Of a DNA stretch of 15,686 nucleotides, positions 1 through 6,530 are shown in pieces (the first letter of the stretch is position 1; each line of letters starts with the position of its first letter). The DNA is taken from NCBI GenBank assembly GCA_027451085.1, contig DAIDKA010000100.1, forward strand, positions 1 to 15,686. Reading direction: 5' to 3'. The notes beneath the pieces are model-generated. The model saw nothing but the letters and a program-made list of their open reading frames with translations. It ran no database searches and had not been told where the DNA came from. This DNA comes from Gammaproteobacteria bacterium. GTDB lineage: Bacteria > Pseudomonadota > Gammaproteobacteria > Steroidobacterales > Steroidobacteraceae. The position numbers were made by a program, and so were the translations under genes.

Positions 1-950
1 TGTCCAGCCGGTCGCGGCGCGTAGGTGATTTGCGGCGCGGCGTTCCACGGCGCGAACTTCCAGATGGCGAATGTTCCAAGCGCGAGCGCCATGGCAGTCG
101 CCGCGCCGGCCGCCCAGGGCAGCCACCAGCTCGGTACGGGCCGGTCGAAGACTTCCGTGGCTGCGCGGTGTACGAATGCGCGCGTCACCCGATGCCGGTC
201 CTGGGTATAAGCGCCCAGCAGCGCGCGGTCGCACAGCGCATTGATCACACGTGGCACGCCGGCGGACAGCCGGTGCAGTTCCGCGAGCGCGCCGGGGGAC
301 ATGATGTCACTGGTCGAGCCGGCAACGCGCAGGCGGTGGCGCACGTAGGCGGCGGTTTCCTGCCTGGACAGCGGATCGAGGTGGTAGCGCCCGGTGATGC
401 GCTGCGCCAGCTGCCGCAGGTCGGTGCGGTCGAGCAGGACGCGCAGTTCGGGCTGGCCTATGAGGATGATCTGCAGCAGCTTGCGGGTGGTGGTTTCCAG
501 GTTGGTAAGCAGGCGCACCTGTTCCAGCACCTCGGGCGCGAGGTTCTGCGCCTCATCCACCACCAGCACCACCCGCCGGCCCTTGCCATGCGCGCGCAGC
601 AGGTACTGGTTGAGGATGTCCACCAGGTCCTTGATGCTGTTCTGGGACTGGTCATCGACGCCGATGCCCAGTTCCTCGCAGATGCTGAGCAGGAACTCCG
701 GCGCAGTCATACGCGGATTGAGGATCAGAGCGATCTCGGCATCGTCCGGCGCCTGCGCCAGCAGCGAGCGGATCATCGTGGTCTTGCCGGTGCCGACCTC
801 GCCGGTCAGCTGGATGAAGCCACCGGCCTCGTTGATACCGTACATCAGGTGGGCGAGAGCGTCGGCGTGGCGCTGGCTCAGGAACAGGTAGCGGGGATCC
901 GGCGTGATCGAGAACGGCTTTTCAGCCAGGCCGAAGAACTTGGTGTACAT
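1..950 (-). CDS. ExeA/GspA-like AAA ATPase with one membrane helix (partial, C-terminus beyond window)
   Basis: The first 316 residues are present; the reading frame is open at position 1, so the C-terminus is missing. The start MYTKFFGLAEKPFSITPDP is typical of the ExeA/GspA/MshM family. Walker A is GEVGTGKTT (residues 50-58) and Walker B is VVLVVDEAQ (127-135). A single hydrophobic helix lies at about 277-297, after tryptophans W275-W276, so the ATPase is cytoplasmic and the missing tail should be periplasmic. In Aeromonas, ExeA works with ExeB to insert the secretin through the peptidoglycan; MshM does an analogous job for MSHA pili. No secretion or pilus gene is visible nearby. The gene starts 9 nt after the dinB stop on the same strand, so it is probably co-transcribed with dinB; its Shine-Dalgarno is weak. 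The family is certain. Which secretion or pilus apparatus it serves is unknown, because the periplasmic domain is not visible. Confidence 0.9.
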   Translation of the reverse strand, partial: MYTKFFGLAEKPFSITPDPRYLFLSQRHADALAHLMYGINEAGGFIQLTGEVGTGKTTMIRSLLAQAPDDAEIALILNPRMTAPEFLLSICEELGIGVDDQSQNSIKDLVDILNQYLLRAHGKGRRVVLVVDEAQNLAPEVLEQVRLLTNLETTTRKLLQIILIGQPELRVLLDRTDLRQLAQRITGRYHLDPLSRQETAAYVRHRLRVAGSTSDIMSPGALAELHRLSAGVPRVINALCDRALLGAYTQDRHRVTRAFVHRAATEVFDRPVPSWWLPWAAGAATAMALALGTFAIWKFAPWNAAPQITYAPRPAG

Positions 951-959
951 GGCGCAATG

Positions 960-2015
960 CTACGCGAACAGTTTCAGCTGGGTCGCTGGTGACAGTTGGC
1001 GCAAGCCTACTCCCAGCAGCCGCAGCCGTGCCCGGGGATGTTCGGCAAGCCAGCGGTCCAGGAGTTCCACGGCGATCCTGCCCACGGTGAGGCGCTCATC
1101 CGTCGGCGGCTGGATGGCGCGCTGGCGCGTGTGGGTGGTGAAGTCGTGCTGCCGGATCTTGACGGCGATGCAGCCCGCGGCGAGTTCCCGGTTTCGCATC
1201 CGGCTCGTGGCGAGATCGGCGAGGCGCACCAGGTTATGCCGCAGTGCCCGCGCCTCTGCGATGTCCTGCTCGAAGGTGTCCTCGGCGCTGATGGACAGGT
1301 CGGCGCGGTCATTGCTCACCGGGCGGTCGTCGATGCCGGCCGCGCGGTCGCGCACGCGCTGCGAGTAGCGCCCGAAGATGGGCCACAGCTTTGCATCCGG
1401 CGCATGGCGCAGTTCACCCAGGGTGCGGATGCCGGAGGCTTCGACCCGCGCGCCCGTCTTGGAACCCAGTCCGGGCAGCCGGCGCACGGGCAGCGGGTCC
1501 AGGCGCTGGTGCAGGCTATCGCGGGTGATGACGGTCAGGCCGTCGGGCTTGACCAGGTCCGAGGCGATCTTGGCCACGAGCTTGTTGCCGGCCACACCGA
1601 CCGAGGCGGTGAGGCCGGTGGCATCGAGGATGCGCCGCTTGATGTCGCGGGCGAGGTCTGGCGGTGCGCCCGGGCAGCCGGTCACATCCAGGAAGGCCTC
1701 ATCGAGCGAAAGGCCCTCCACCAGCGGGCTGATCTCGTTGAAAATGCCGAAAATGACGTCGGAGACCTCCCGGTAACGGGAAATACGCGGCCGCACGCAG
1801 ACGGCGTCCGGGCAGTGTTCCAGGGCCTGCCGCATGGGCATGGCGGAACGCACCCCGAACCTGCGCACCTCGTAGCTGGCGGCGGCCACAACCCCGCGCG
1901 GCCCGGCGCCGCCCACGATCACCGGCAGGCCCTTGAGCCTGGGATCATCATGCTGCTCCACGGAGGCGAAGAACGCGTCCATGTCCACATGCAGTACCGC
2001 GCGCTCGTTGGTCAA
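960..2015 (-). CDS. dinB: DNA polymerase IV (Y-family translesion polymerase)
   Basis: This is an error-prone polymerase that bypasses damaged bases. From the TTG at 2015 the protein is 351 aa, the same length as E. coli DinB. Catalytic metal ligands are D11 in HVDMDAFF and D105/E106 in LSLDEAF; F16 is the steric gate. The palm and fingers are followed by helix-hairpin-helix residues LPGLGSKTGARV (180-191) and the little-finger domain. The C-terminus, QLKLFA, is a textbook beta-clamp-binding motif (QLxLF). I chose TTG because GGGA lies 6 nt upstream, because a TACAAT -10 element at 2047-2052 would start transcription about 25 nt before it, and because homology begins there. A longer frame to an ATG at 2099 adds 28 residues with no Shine-Dalgarno and would run through that promoter. 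The gene diverges from a SnoaL-like gene and is followed by the ExeA-like ATPase. No canonical LexA box (CTGT-N8-ACAG) is visible. Confidence 0.96.
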   Translation of the reverse strand: MTNERAVLHVDMDAFFASVEQHDDPRLKGLPVIVGGAGPRGVVAAASYEVRRFGVRSAMPMRQALEHCPDAVCVRPRISRYREVSDVIFGIFNEISPLVEGLSLDEAFLDVTGCPGAPPDLARDIKRRILDATGLTASVGVAGNKLVAKIASDLVKPDGLTVITRDSLHQRLDPLPVRRLPGLGSKTGARVEASGIRTLGELRHAPDAKLWPIFGRYSQRVRDRAAGIDDRPVSNDRADLSISAEDTFEQDIAEARALRHNLVRLADLATSRMRNRELAAGCIAVKIRQHDFTTHTRQRAIQPPTDERLTVGRIAVELLDRWLAEHPRARLRLLGVGLRQLSPATQLKLFA

Positions 2016-2021
2016 AGCGAT

Positions 2022-2075
2022 TCCCGATGGGCCGGCAGCCGGCTTTATTGTACAACGTCGTTTGATCAAAAACGC
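2022..2075 (-). promoter_or_regulatory. Putative dinB promoter and palindrome cluster in the divergent region
   Basis: Read on the minus strand, TACAAT at 2052-2047 matches the -10 consensus at five of six positions. A poor -35 (GCGTTT, 2075-2070) sits 17 nt upstream. GGGA at 2025-2022 is the likely dinB ribosome binding site. The same stretch holds three adjoining palindromes: TTGTACAA (2048-2055), AACGTCGTT (2054-2062) and TTTGATCAAA (2061-2070). The first overlaps the -10, so a repressor bound there could block dinB. On the plus strand, a purine run GGAGGGGGGAA (2080-2090) is the Shine-Dalgarno of the SnoaL-like gene. The promoter call is inference from a short motif. Confidence 0.45.
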
Positions 2076-2097
2076 CGCGGGAGGGGGGAACTCGGAC

Positions 2098-2508
2098 ATG
2101 AAACGGGCTGATTATGACCGCTATGTCGAACGCTTCAATGCGCGTGACTACGACGCCGTACTGGCGCACTTTGCGGAGGCGTTCGAGCTGGTGTTTGCCG
2201 GCTACGTGTTCCGCACTGCGGCCGAGGTGCGGCGTCTTTACGCGTTTTTGCATGACCACGTGCACGAGAACGTCACCGTGCGCTCCTTCGTCAGCGATGC
2301 GCGTATGGTGGCGCTGGAGGCTGATGTGACACTTACGGCGGTGAAGGACATGACCCCGGAGGCTCTCGCCGCCCAGGGGCTCGATCGGCTGGTGAGCCTG
2401 AAGGCCGGCATGGTCGCCGTCATCCCTCAGTTCATTCACTACCATCTGGATGAGCACGGCAGGATCGTGCGTGCGTTGTGCGCGGTTTACGAGCCGCCCC
2501 GTGGTTGA
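2098..2508 (+). CDS. NTF2/SnoaL-like small protein
   Basis: This 136-residue soluble protein has no signal peptide or membrane segment. The opening helix YDRYVERFNARDYDAVLAHF (residues 6-25) followed by a short beta-rich body is the pattern of the NTF2-like/SnoaL cone-shaped fold, in which one helix covers a curved sheet and a ligand pocket. The C-terminal strand pair around HYHLDEHGRIVRALCAVYEP (114-133) also fits the fold. Family members range from isomerases and small-molecule hydrolases to non-enzymatic binding domains, and no catalytic set is clear enough to assign a reaction. The ATG at 2098 has a strong purine Shine-Dalgarno (GGAGGGGGGAA) 7-8 nt upstream. The gene diverges from dinB and lies 123 bp before the DUF6502-like gene on the same strand. 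Its link to either neighbour is unknown. Confidence 0.75.
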   Translation: MKRADYDRYVERFNARDYDAVLAHFAEAFELVFAGYVFRTAAEVRRLYAFLHDHVHENVTVRSFVSDARMVALEADVTLTAVKDMTPEALAAQGLDRLVSLKAGMVAVIPQFIHYHLDEHGRIVRALCAVYEPPRG

Positions 2509-2631
2509 GCCGCCCGGTCTCCAGGGTTGGATCCGTCAGGCGCGGGAAGCCGTTGCACCGTGGCCGGTGTGTGGTGGAGGTTTTCAAATTTTAATCTGGC
2601 CGGGTCGCTTAAGGGTTACTCTTAGAAGATC

Positions 2632-3507
2632 ATGTCTGCTGATGTCCGTCCCGCTCTTGTCTTCATGTGTCGCCGGGTGCTGCATCCGCTGGTGCGGATT
2701 CTGGTGCGGTTCGGCATCAGTGCCGGTGATCTCAAATCCATTGTCGACAGTGTCTATGCCCTCGCGGCCTCGGAGTACCTGGCCGGCCAGGGTGAGCGCG
2801 TCACATATTCCAAACTTGCGGTCGTCACCGGCATCAACCGCACCTTCCTGCCGGCCATACTGGCCGCGCCCCAGGATGATTTCCGACCCCGCAGCAATGT
2901 CCAGGTTCATCGCGCCGCCCGGGTGTTGAACGGCTGGTACGAGGACCGGCTGTTCCAGACCCGTGTGGGTGAGCCAGCGGTGCTGAAGGTGGATGGCGGG
3001 TCAGGCAGCTTCCGCCAGCTGGCGGAGCGTTACAGCGGCGGCGTCTACCATCAGACGTTGCTGTCGGAACTGGAACGCACCGGTGCGGTCAAGCGCATCG
3101 GCCAGGACCGGGTGAAGGCGCTGCGCCGCACGCCGGTGGCGGGCGGCCCGGACATCGATTCGGTGTACGCAACCGGGGAGATCGCCGGGGACCTGCTGAT
3201 CACCCTGGAGCACAACCTGACCGCGCCCGAGGAGGATCAGCTGCCGGTGCGCATGCTGGTCAACAGCGCGGATGCCGCGTCCCTGCCGCTGTTCCGGGCC
3301 CAGCTTGGCAAACGTGCCGACAGCGTGATGGAAGCCGTGGAGCTGTTCACGCACTCCCATGCGCCACGTCCGGATGCGGACGGCACGGACACCGGTGTGG
3401 AGGTGGGCGCGGCGGTATTCGCCATCCGTCGTCCACTGCAGACGCCGCAGGCGCCAAAGCTGCCGACCGACCGGCGCGGCCGGCCCAGGAAGCAGCGCAA
3501 GCCCTAA
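2632..3507 (+). CDS. DUF6502-like protein with AT-hook-like C-terminus
   Basis: This 291-residue soluble protein resembles the proteobacterial DUF6502 family, whose function is not established. The N-terminal half has a helical start (RRVLHPLVRILVRFGIS, 14-30) and a winged-helix-like stretch around residues 53-75, where YSKLAVVTGINRTFL looks like a recognition-helix region. The middle (about 125-160, SFRQLAERYSGGVYHQTLL) could be a second helix-turn-helix. The C-terminus ends in RRGRPRKQRKP (281-291), which contains the AT-hook core RGRP flanked by basic residues, so DNA binding is a reasonable inference. The start ATG has GAAG 4 nt upstream. The 123 bp leader includes an AT-rich patch with a possible -10 (TTTAAT, 2590-2595) but no good -35. 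The stop TAA at 3505-3507 overlaps the fadD stop. The family call rests on remembered resemblance and was not checked by a search. Confidence 0.65.
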   Translation: MSADVRPALVFMCRRVLHPLVRILVRFGISAGDLKSIVDSVYALAASEYLAGQGERVTYSKLAVVTGINRTFLPAILAAPQDDFRPRSNVQVHRAARVLNGWYEDRLFQTRVGEPAVLKVDGGSGSFRQLAERYSGGVYHQTLLSELERTGAVKRIGQDRVKALRRTPVAGGPDIDSVYATGEIAGDLLITLEHNLTAPEEDQLPVRMLVNSADAASLPLFRAQLGKRADSVMEAVELFTHSHAPRPDADGTDTGVEVGAAVFAIRRPLQTPQAPKLPTDRRGRPRKQRKP

Positions 3508-5198
3508 AGCCCTGCCGGCGGGGCGGTGCCCTGGAGTTCGTCGCGCAGGGTGCGACGCAGGATCTTGCCCACGTTGGTCTTGGGCAGTTCGTCGCGGAAG
3601 TACACGTGGTGTGGCACCTTGTAGCCCGTCAGGGACTTGCGGCACCAGTCGGTCAGGTCCCGGGCGCTCAGGGCGGGGTCCTTGCGCACCACGAAGATGG
3701 CGACGACCTCGCCCGAATGCTCATCCTTCTGCGCCACGGCCGCCACTTCGGCCACGCCGGGGTGGCTTGCGACGACCTCCTCGACCTCGTTCGGGTACAC
3801 GTTGAATCCGGATACCAGGATCATGTCCTTCTTGCGGTCTTCGATGTAGGTGAAGCCGCGTTCGTCCATGCGGCCGATGTCGCCGGTGCGCAGCCAGCCC
3901 TGGGGCAGCATCACGTGGTCGGTCTCGTCCTGCCGGTTCCAGTAGCCGCGCATCACCTGTGGGCCGCGCACGCAGATCTCACCGGAGCTTCCCTGGGGCA
4001 GTTCCTCGCCGGCATCGTCGCGGATGGAAACCTCCGTCGACGGGATGGGCAGGCCGATGGAACCGTTGAAGTCGGCGAACGGCAGGTTGATGCACGCTCC
4101 GGGCGAGGTTTCGGTGAGACCCCAGGCCTGGGTCAGCGGCTTGCCCGTGGCCTGCTTCCAGCGGCGCGCCACGGATTCCTGCACGGCCATGCCGCCGCCG
4201 AGGGCGATCTTCAGGTGGCTGAAATCCACGCTGCGGAATTCCGGCGCGTTCAGCAGCGCGTTGAACAGGGTGTTGACGCCGGACAGCATGGAGAACGGAT
4301 ACTTCTTCAGCTCCGCGATCAGGCCGCCGATGTCGCGCGGGTTGACGATCAGGACATTGGTCCACCCCAGCCGCGTGAACAGCAGCGCGCCCGCCGTCAG
4401 CGCGAAGATGTGATACAGCGGCAGCGGCGTCACCAGGTACTGCGGGGTGTCGGTCGCCGTGGGCAGATAGGGTTTCACCCAGGCGGAGGCCTGCAGCAGG
4501 TTGGCGCAGATGTTGCCGTGCGTGAGCATGGCGCCCTTGGCCACGCCGGTGGTGCCGCCGGTGTATTGCAGGAAGGCGATGTCATCCGGCCCCAGGGCGA
4601 TCTCGCCCAGGTTCCTGCCGGCGCCCTGGTCGAGCAGCGTGCCGAAAGCCACGGCGCCCTCGATCCTCCACGGCGGCACCTGTCTGCGCACCCGCCGCAC
4701 CACGAAGTTCACGATGGCTGATTTCGGCAGGCCGAGCAGGTCGCCTACGGCGGTCACGATCACGTGGCGCACGCGCGTCCGGGGCAGGACCTGCTGCGCC
4801 ACGTGTGCGAAGTTCTCCAGCACAACCAGGGCCGCGGCGCCCGAGTCATTCAACTGGTGTTCCAGTTCGGCCGCGGTATACAGCGGGTTGACGTTGACCA
4901 CCGTGAAACCCGCCCGCAGCGCTCCGAACAGCGCGATGGGATACTGCAGCACATTGGGCATCATGATGGCCACGCGGTCGCCGCGCATGAGCCCGGCCGC
5001 CTGCAGCCAGGCACCGAAGGCGCGCGAGTGGGTGTCGAGTTCGGCGTAGCTCATCCGCCTGCCCATCTGCACATAAGCTGCGCGGTGGGCGAAAGCGCGG
5101 AAGCTCTCGTCGGCCAGCTGCTTGAGCGACCGCAGTTCCCCCGGGTCGATCTGCGCCGGGATTTCGGGGGGGTAGGACTTGAGCCAGATTTTTTCCAT
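3504..5198 (-). CDS. fadD: Long-chain fatty acid--CoA ligase
   Basis: This 564-residue enzyme activates long-chain fatty acids with ATP and CoA for beta-oxidation or lipid synthesis, at the inner face of the membrane. The N-terminus MEKIWLKSYPPEIPAQIDP and overall length match proteobacterial FadD (E. coli 561 aa). The AMP-binding P-loop is YTGGTTGVAKG (212-222), the adenylation motif is AWGLTETSP (358-366), and the hinge region is GWLRTGD (434-440). The fatty-acyl signature lies at about 440-470. The catalytic lysine of the C-terminal domain is K545 in NVGKILRR. All of these are intact. The start ATG has AGGA about 11 nt upstream. The gene follows tesA by 17 nt, so the two are probably one transcript. 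Its stop (TAG, 3504-3506) overlaps the convergent DUF6502 stop, leaving no room for a terminator between them. Confidence 0.96.
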   Translation of the reverse strand: MEKIWLKSYPPEIPAQIDPGELRSLKQLADESFRAFAHRAAYVQMGRRMSYAELDTHSRAFGAWLQAAGLMRGDRVAIMMPNVLQYPIALFGALRAGFTVVNVNPLYTAAELEHQLNDSGAAALVVLENFAHVAQQVLPRTRVRHVIVTAVGDLLGLPKSAIVNFVVRRVRRQVPPWRIEGAVAFGTLLDQGAGRNLGEIALGPDDIAFLQYTGGTTGVAKGAMLTHGNICANLLQASAWVKPYLPTATDTPQYLVTPLPLYHIFALTAGALLFTRLGWTNVLIVNPRDIGGLIAELKKYPFSMLSGVNTLFNALLNAPEFRSVDFSHLKIALGGGMAVQESVARRWKQATGKPLTQAWGLTETSPGACINLPFADFNGSIGLPIPSTEVSIRDDAGEELPQGSSGEICVRGPQVMRGYWNRQDETDHVMLPQGWLRTGDIGRMDERGFTYIEDRKKDMILVSGFNVYPNEVEEVVASHPGVAEVAAVAQKDEHSGEVVAIFVVRKDPALSARDLTDWCRKSLTGYKVPHHVYFRDELPKTNVGKILRRTLRDELQGTAPPAGL

Positions 5199-5215
5199 GG
5201 CGTTTGCTGTCCTGG

Positions 5216-5821
5216 TCAGTGAGTCCGCTGCAGCAGCGGCAGCAGGTGCGGCCAGATGTTGTCGAGCACGATGGGTTCACCCGCGGCGTTCGGGTGCAGT
5301 TGGTCTTCCTGCATCAGCCGCGGATCGAGCGCCACACGGTCAAGCATGAATGGAACCAGCGCCACGTGGTAGCGGGTGGCGAGTTCGCCGTACATGGCGG
5401 CGAAGTCCCGGCCGTACCTCGGCCCGTAGTTGGGCGGCAGCTGGATGCCCAGCAGCAGCACACGGGCGCCGGCCTTCTGCGCCAGCTGGATCATGCGTGC
5501 CAGGTTGGCGCGCGTGCCATCGACCGGCAGGCCGCGCAAGCCGTCATTGGCGCCCAGTTCCAGCATCACGATGGCAGGGTGGTGCAGGTCGAGGGCCCGT
5601 TGCAGGCGCACCAGCCCGCCGCTGGTGGTTTCGCCGCTGATGCTGGCGTTCACGGTGTCGTATCCGTACCCTTGGGCGTGCAGCCGCTGCTGCAGCAGAG
5701 CGACCCAGCCCTGCTCCGTGCGCAGTCCGTGCGCTGCGCTGAGACTGTCACCAAACGACAGGATGATAGCCCCGGGCGCGCCCCGCGCCTGCCCTATGCC
5801 CAGGAAGAGCAGCACCATCAT
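5216..5821 (-). CDS. tesA: Exported TesA-type SGNH esterase / thioesterase I
   Basis: This GDSL/SGNH hydrolase resembles E. coli TesA (thioesterase I, lysophospholipase L1), a periplasmic enzyme that cleaves acyl thioesters and lysophospholipids. From the ATG at 5821 it has 201 residues. All four blocks are present: S26 in FGDSLSAAHG, G63 in NASISGET, N92 in GANDGLRG, and D173/H176 in QEDQLHPN. The N-terminus MMVLLFLGIGQARGAPG looks like a signal-peptide core and cleavage region but has no positive n-region. An in-frame TTG at 5863, with GAGG 9 nt upstream, would add 14 residues including two arginines and complete the signal peptide. The ATG has no clear Shine-Dalgarno, so that upstream start is a real alternative. 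fadD follows 17 nt downstream. Divergent ybbA shares the CATG at 5819-5822, as in the tesA/ybbA arrangement of enterobacteria. Confidence 0.93.
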   Translation of the reverse strand: MMVLLFLGIGQARGAPGAIILSFGDSLSAAHGLRTEQGWVALLQQRLHAQGYGYDTVNASISGETTSGGLVRLQRALDLHHPAIVMLELGANDGLRGLPVDGTRANLARMIQLAQKAGARVLLLGIQLPPNYGPRYGRDFAAMYGELATRYHVALVPFMLDRVALDPRLMQEDQLHPNAAGEPIVLDNIWPHLLPLLQRTH

Positions 5822-6521
5822 GCCCAATGCGCACCAGCGCGCCGTTCCCGAAGCCGTTCTCAAAGTCGAAAACCTCACCCGGCAGGTCTCTAGCCCCGAA
5901 GGGCCTCTGACCATTGTGCACGATGTCTCGTTGGAAATCGGCAGCGGTGAGTCGGTGGCCATCGTCGGGGCCTCCGGCGCCGGCAAGTCCACCCTGCTGG
6001 CGCTGCTCGCCGGTCTTGATACACCCACCTCGGGCCGGGTGTGGCTCGCAGGCCAGGATCTCACCGCGCTGACGGAGGACGGCCGCGCCCGGCTGCGGGC
6101 CAGGCGGGTGGGCTTCGTGTTCCAGTCTTTCCACCTGATTCCCGCGCTGACGGCACTGGAGAATGTGTTGCTGCCGCTGGAGCTGGCCGGCTCGCCCGGT
6201 GCGCGGGCCGCTGCGTCGACCGCGCTCGATCGGGTCGGTCTTGCCGCCCGCATCGGGCATTACCCCCGGCAGCTTTCCGGCGGTGAACAGCAACGCGTCG
6301 CGCTCGCGCGGGCCTTTGTCACCGAGCCTGCCGTGTTGTTTGCAGATGAACCCACGGGCAACCTGGATTCCGCCACCGGCGCTCGCATCGTCGACCTCAT
6401 GTTCGAGATGAACGCTCACTCTGCGACCACCCTGGTGCTGGTGACTCATGAGAGCGCCCTGGCGGCTCGCTGCGATCGCATCCTGCACATGGACGGCGGC
6501 CGCCTGGTGGCCGGGGCCTGA
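5820..6521 (+). CDS. ybbA: ABC transporter ATPase, YbbA/LolD type
   Basis: This 233-residue nucleotide-binding subunit belongs to the MacB/LolD/FtsE group. Walker A is GASGAGKST (50-58), the Q-loop is Q102 in FVFQSFHLIP, the signature is LSGGEQQRVALARA (152-165), Walker B is VLFADEPTG (172-180) and the switch histidine is H210. The start ATG at 5820 has GGAAGAG about 10 nt upstream and gives MPNAHQRAVP, similar in length to E. coli YbbA. The open frame extends far upstream through tesA, but that is only a shadow. The permease ybbP begins 9 nt after the stop. ATPases of this type usually drive mechanotransmission or lipid/lipoprotein extraction at the inner membrane rather than classical transport; the YbbAP substrate is not established here. 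Pairing with tesA suggests an envelope-lipid role, which is inference. Confidence 0.95.
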   Translation: MPNAHQRAVPEAVLKVENLTRQVSSPEGPLTIVHDVSLEIGSGESVAIVGASGAGKSTLLALLAGLDTPTSGRVWLAGQDLTALTEDGRARLRARRVGFVFQSFHLIPALTALENVLLPLELAGSPGARAAASTALDRVGLAARIGHYPRQLSGGEQQRVALARAFVTEPAVLFADEPTGNLDSATGARIVDLMFEMNAHSATTLVLVTHESALAARCDRILHMDGGRLVAGA

Positions 6522-6530
6522 GGAAAGTTG

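Noticed and set aside
996..2111. 371-codon plus-strand frame opposite dinB
   Set aside because: Shadow of dinB: low-complexity H/R/G/A-rich translation with no recognisable motif.
2556..2569. CACCG-TGGC-CGGTG hairpin after the SnoaL-like gene
   Set aside because: Only five base pairs, and the following T-run is 11 nt away, so it is too weak to call a terminator.
3606..4721. 371-codon plus-strand frame opposite fadD
   Set aside because: Shadow of fadD, again with H/Q/R/G-biased composition and no domain.
5745..5761. CTGTC-N7-GACAG, resembling an SOS box
   Set aside because: The spacing is CTGT-N9-ACAG rather than N8, and the bases encode the conserved FGDSLS motif of TesA, so the symmetry is explained by coding.
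5430..6521. Longer ybbA starting inside tesA
   Set aside because: The first 130 residues are the antisense of tesA. ABC homology and a ribosome site support the ATG at 5820.
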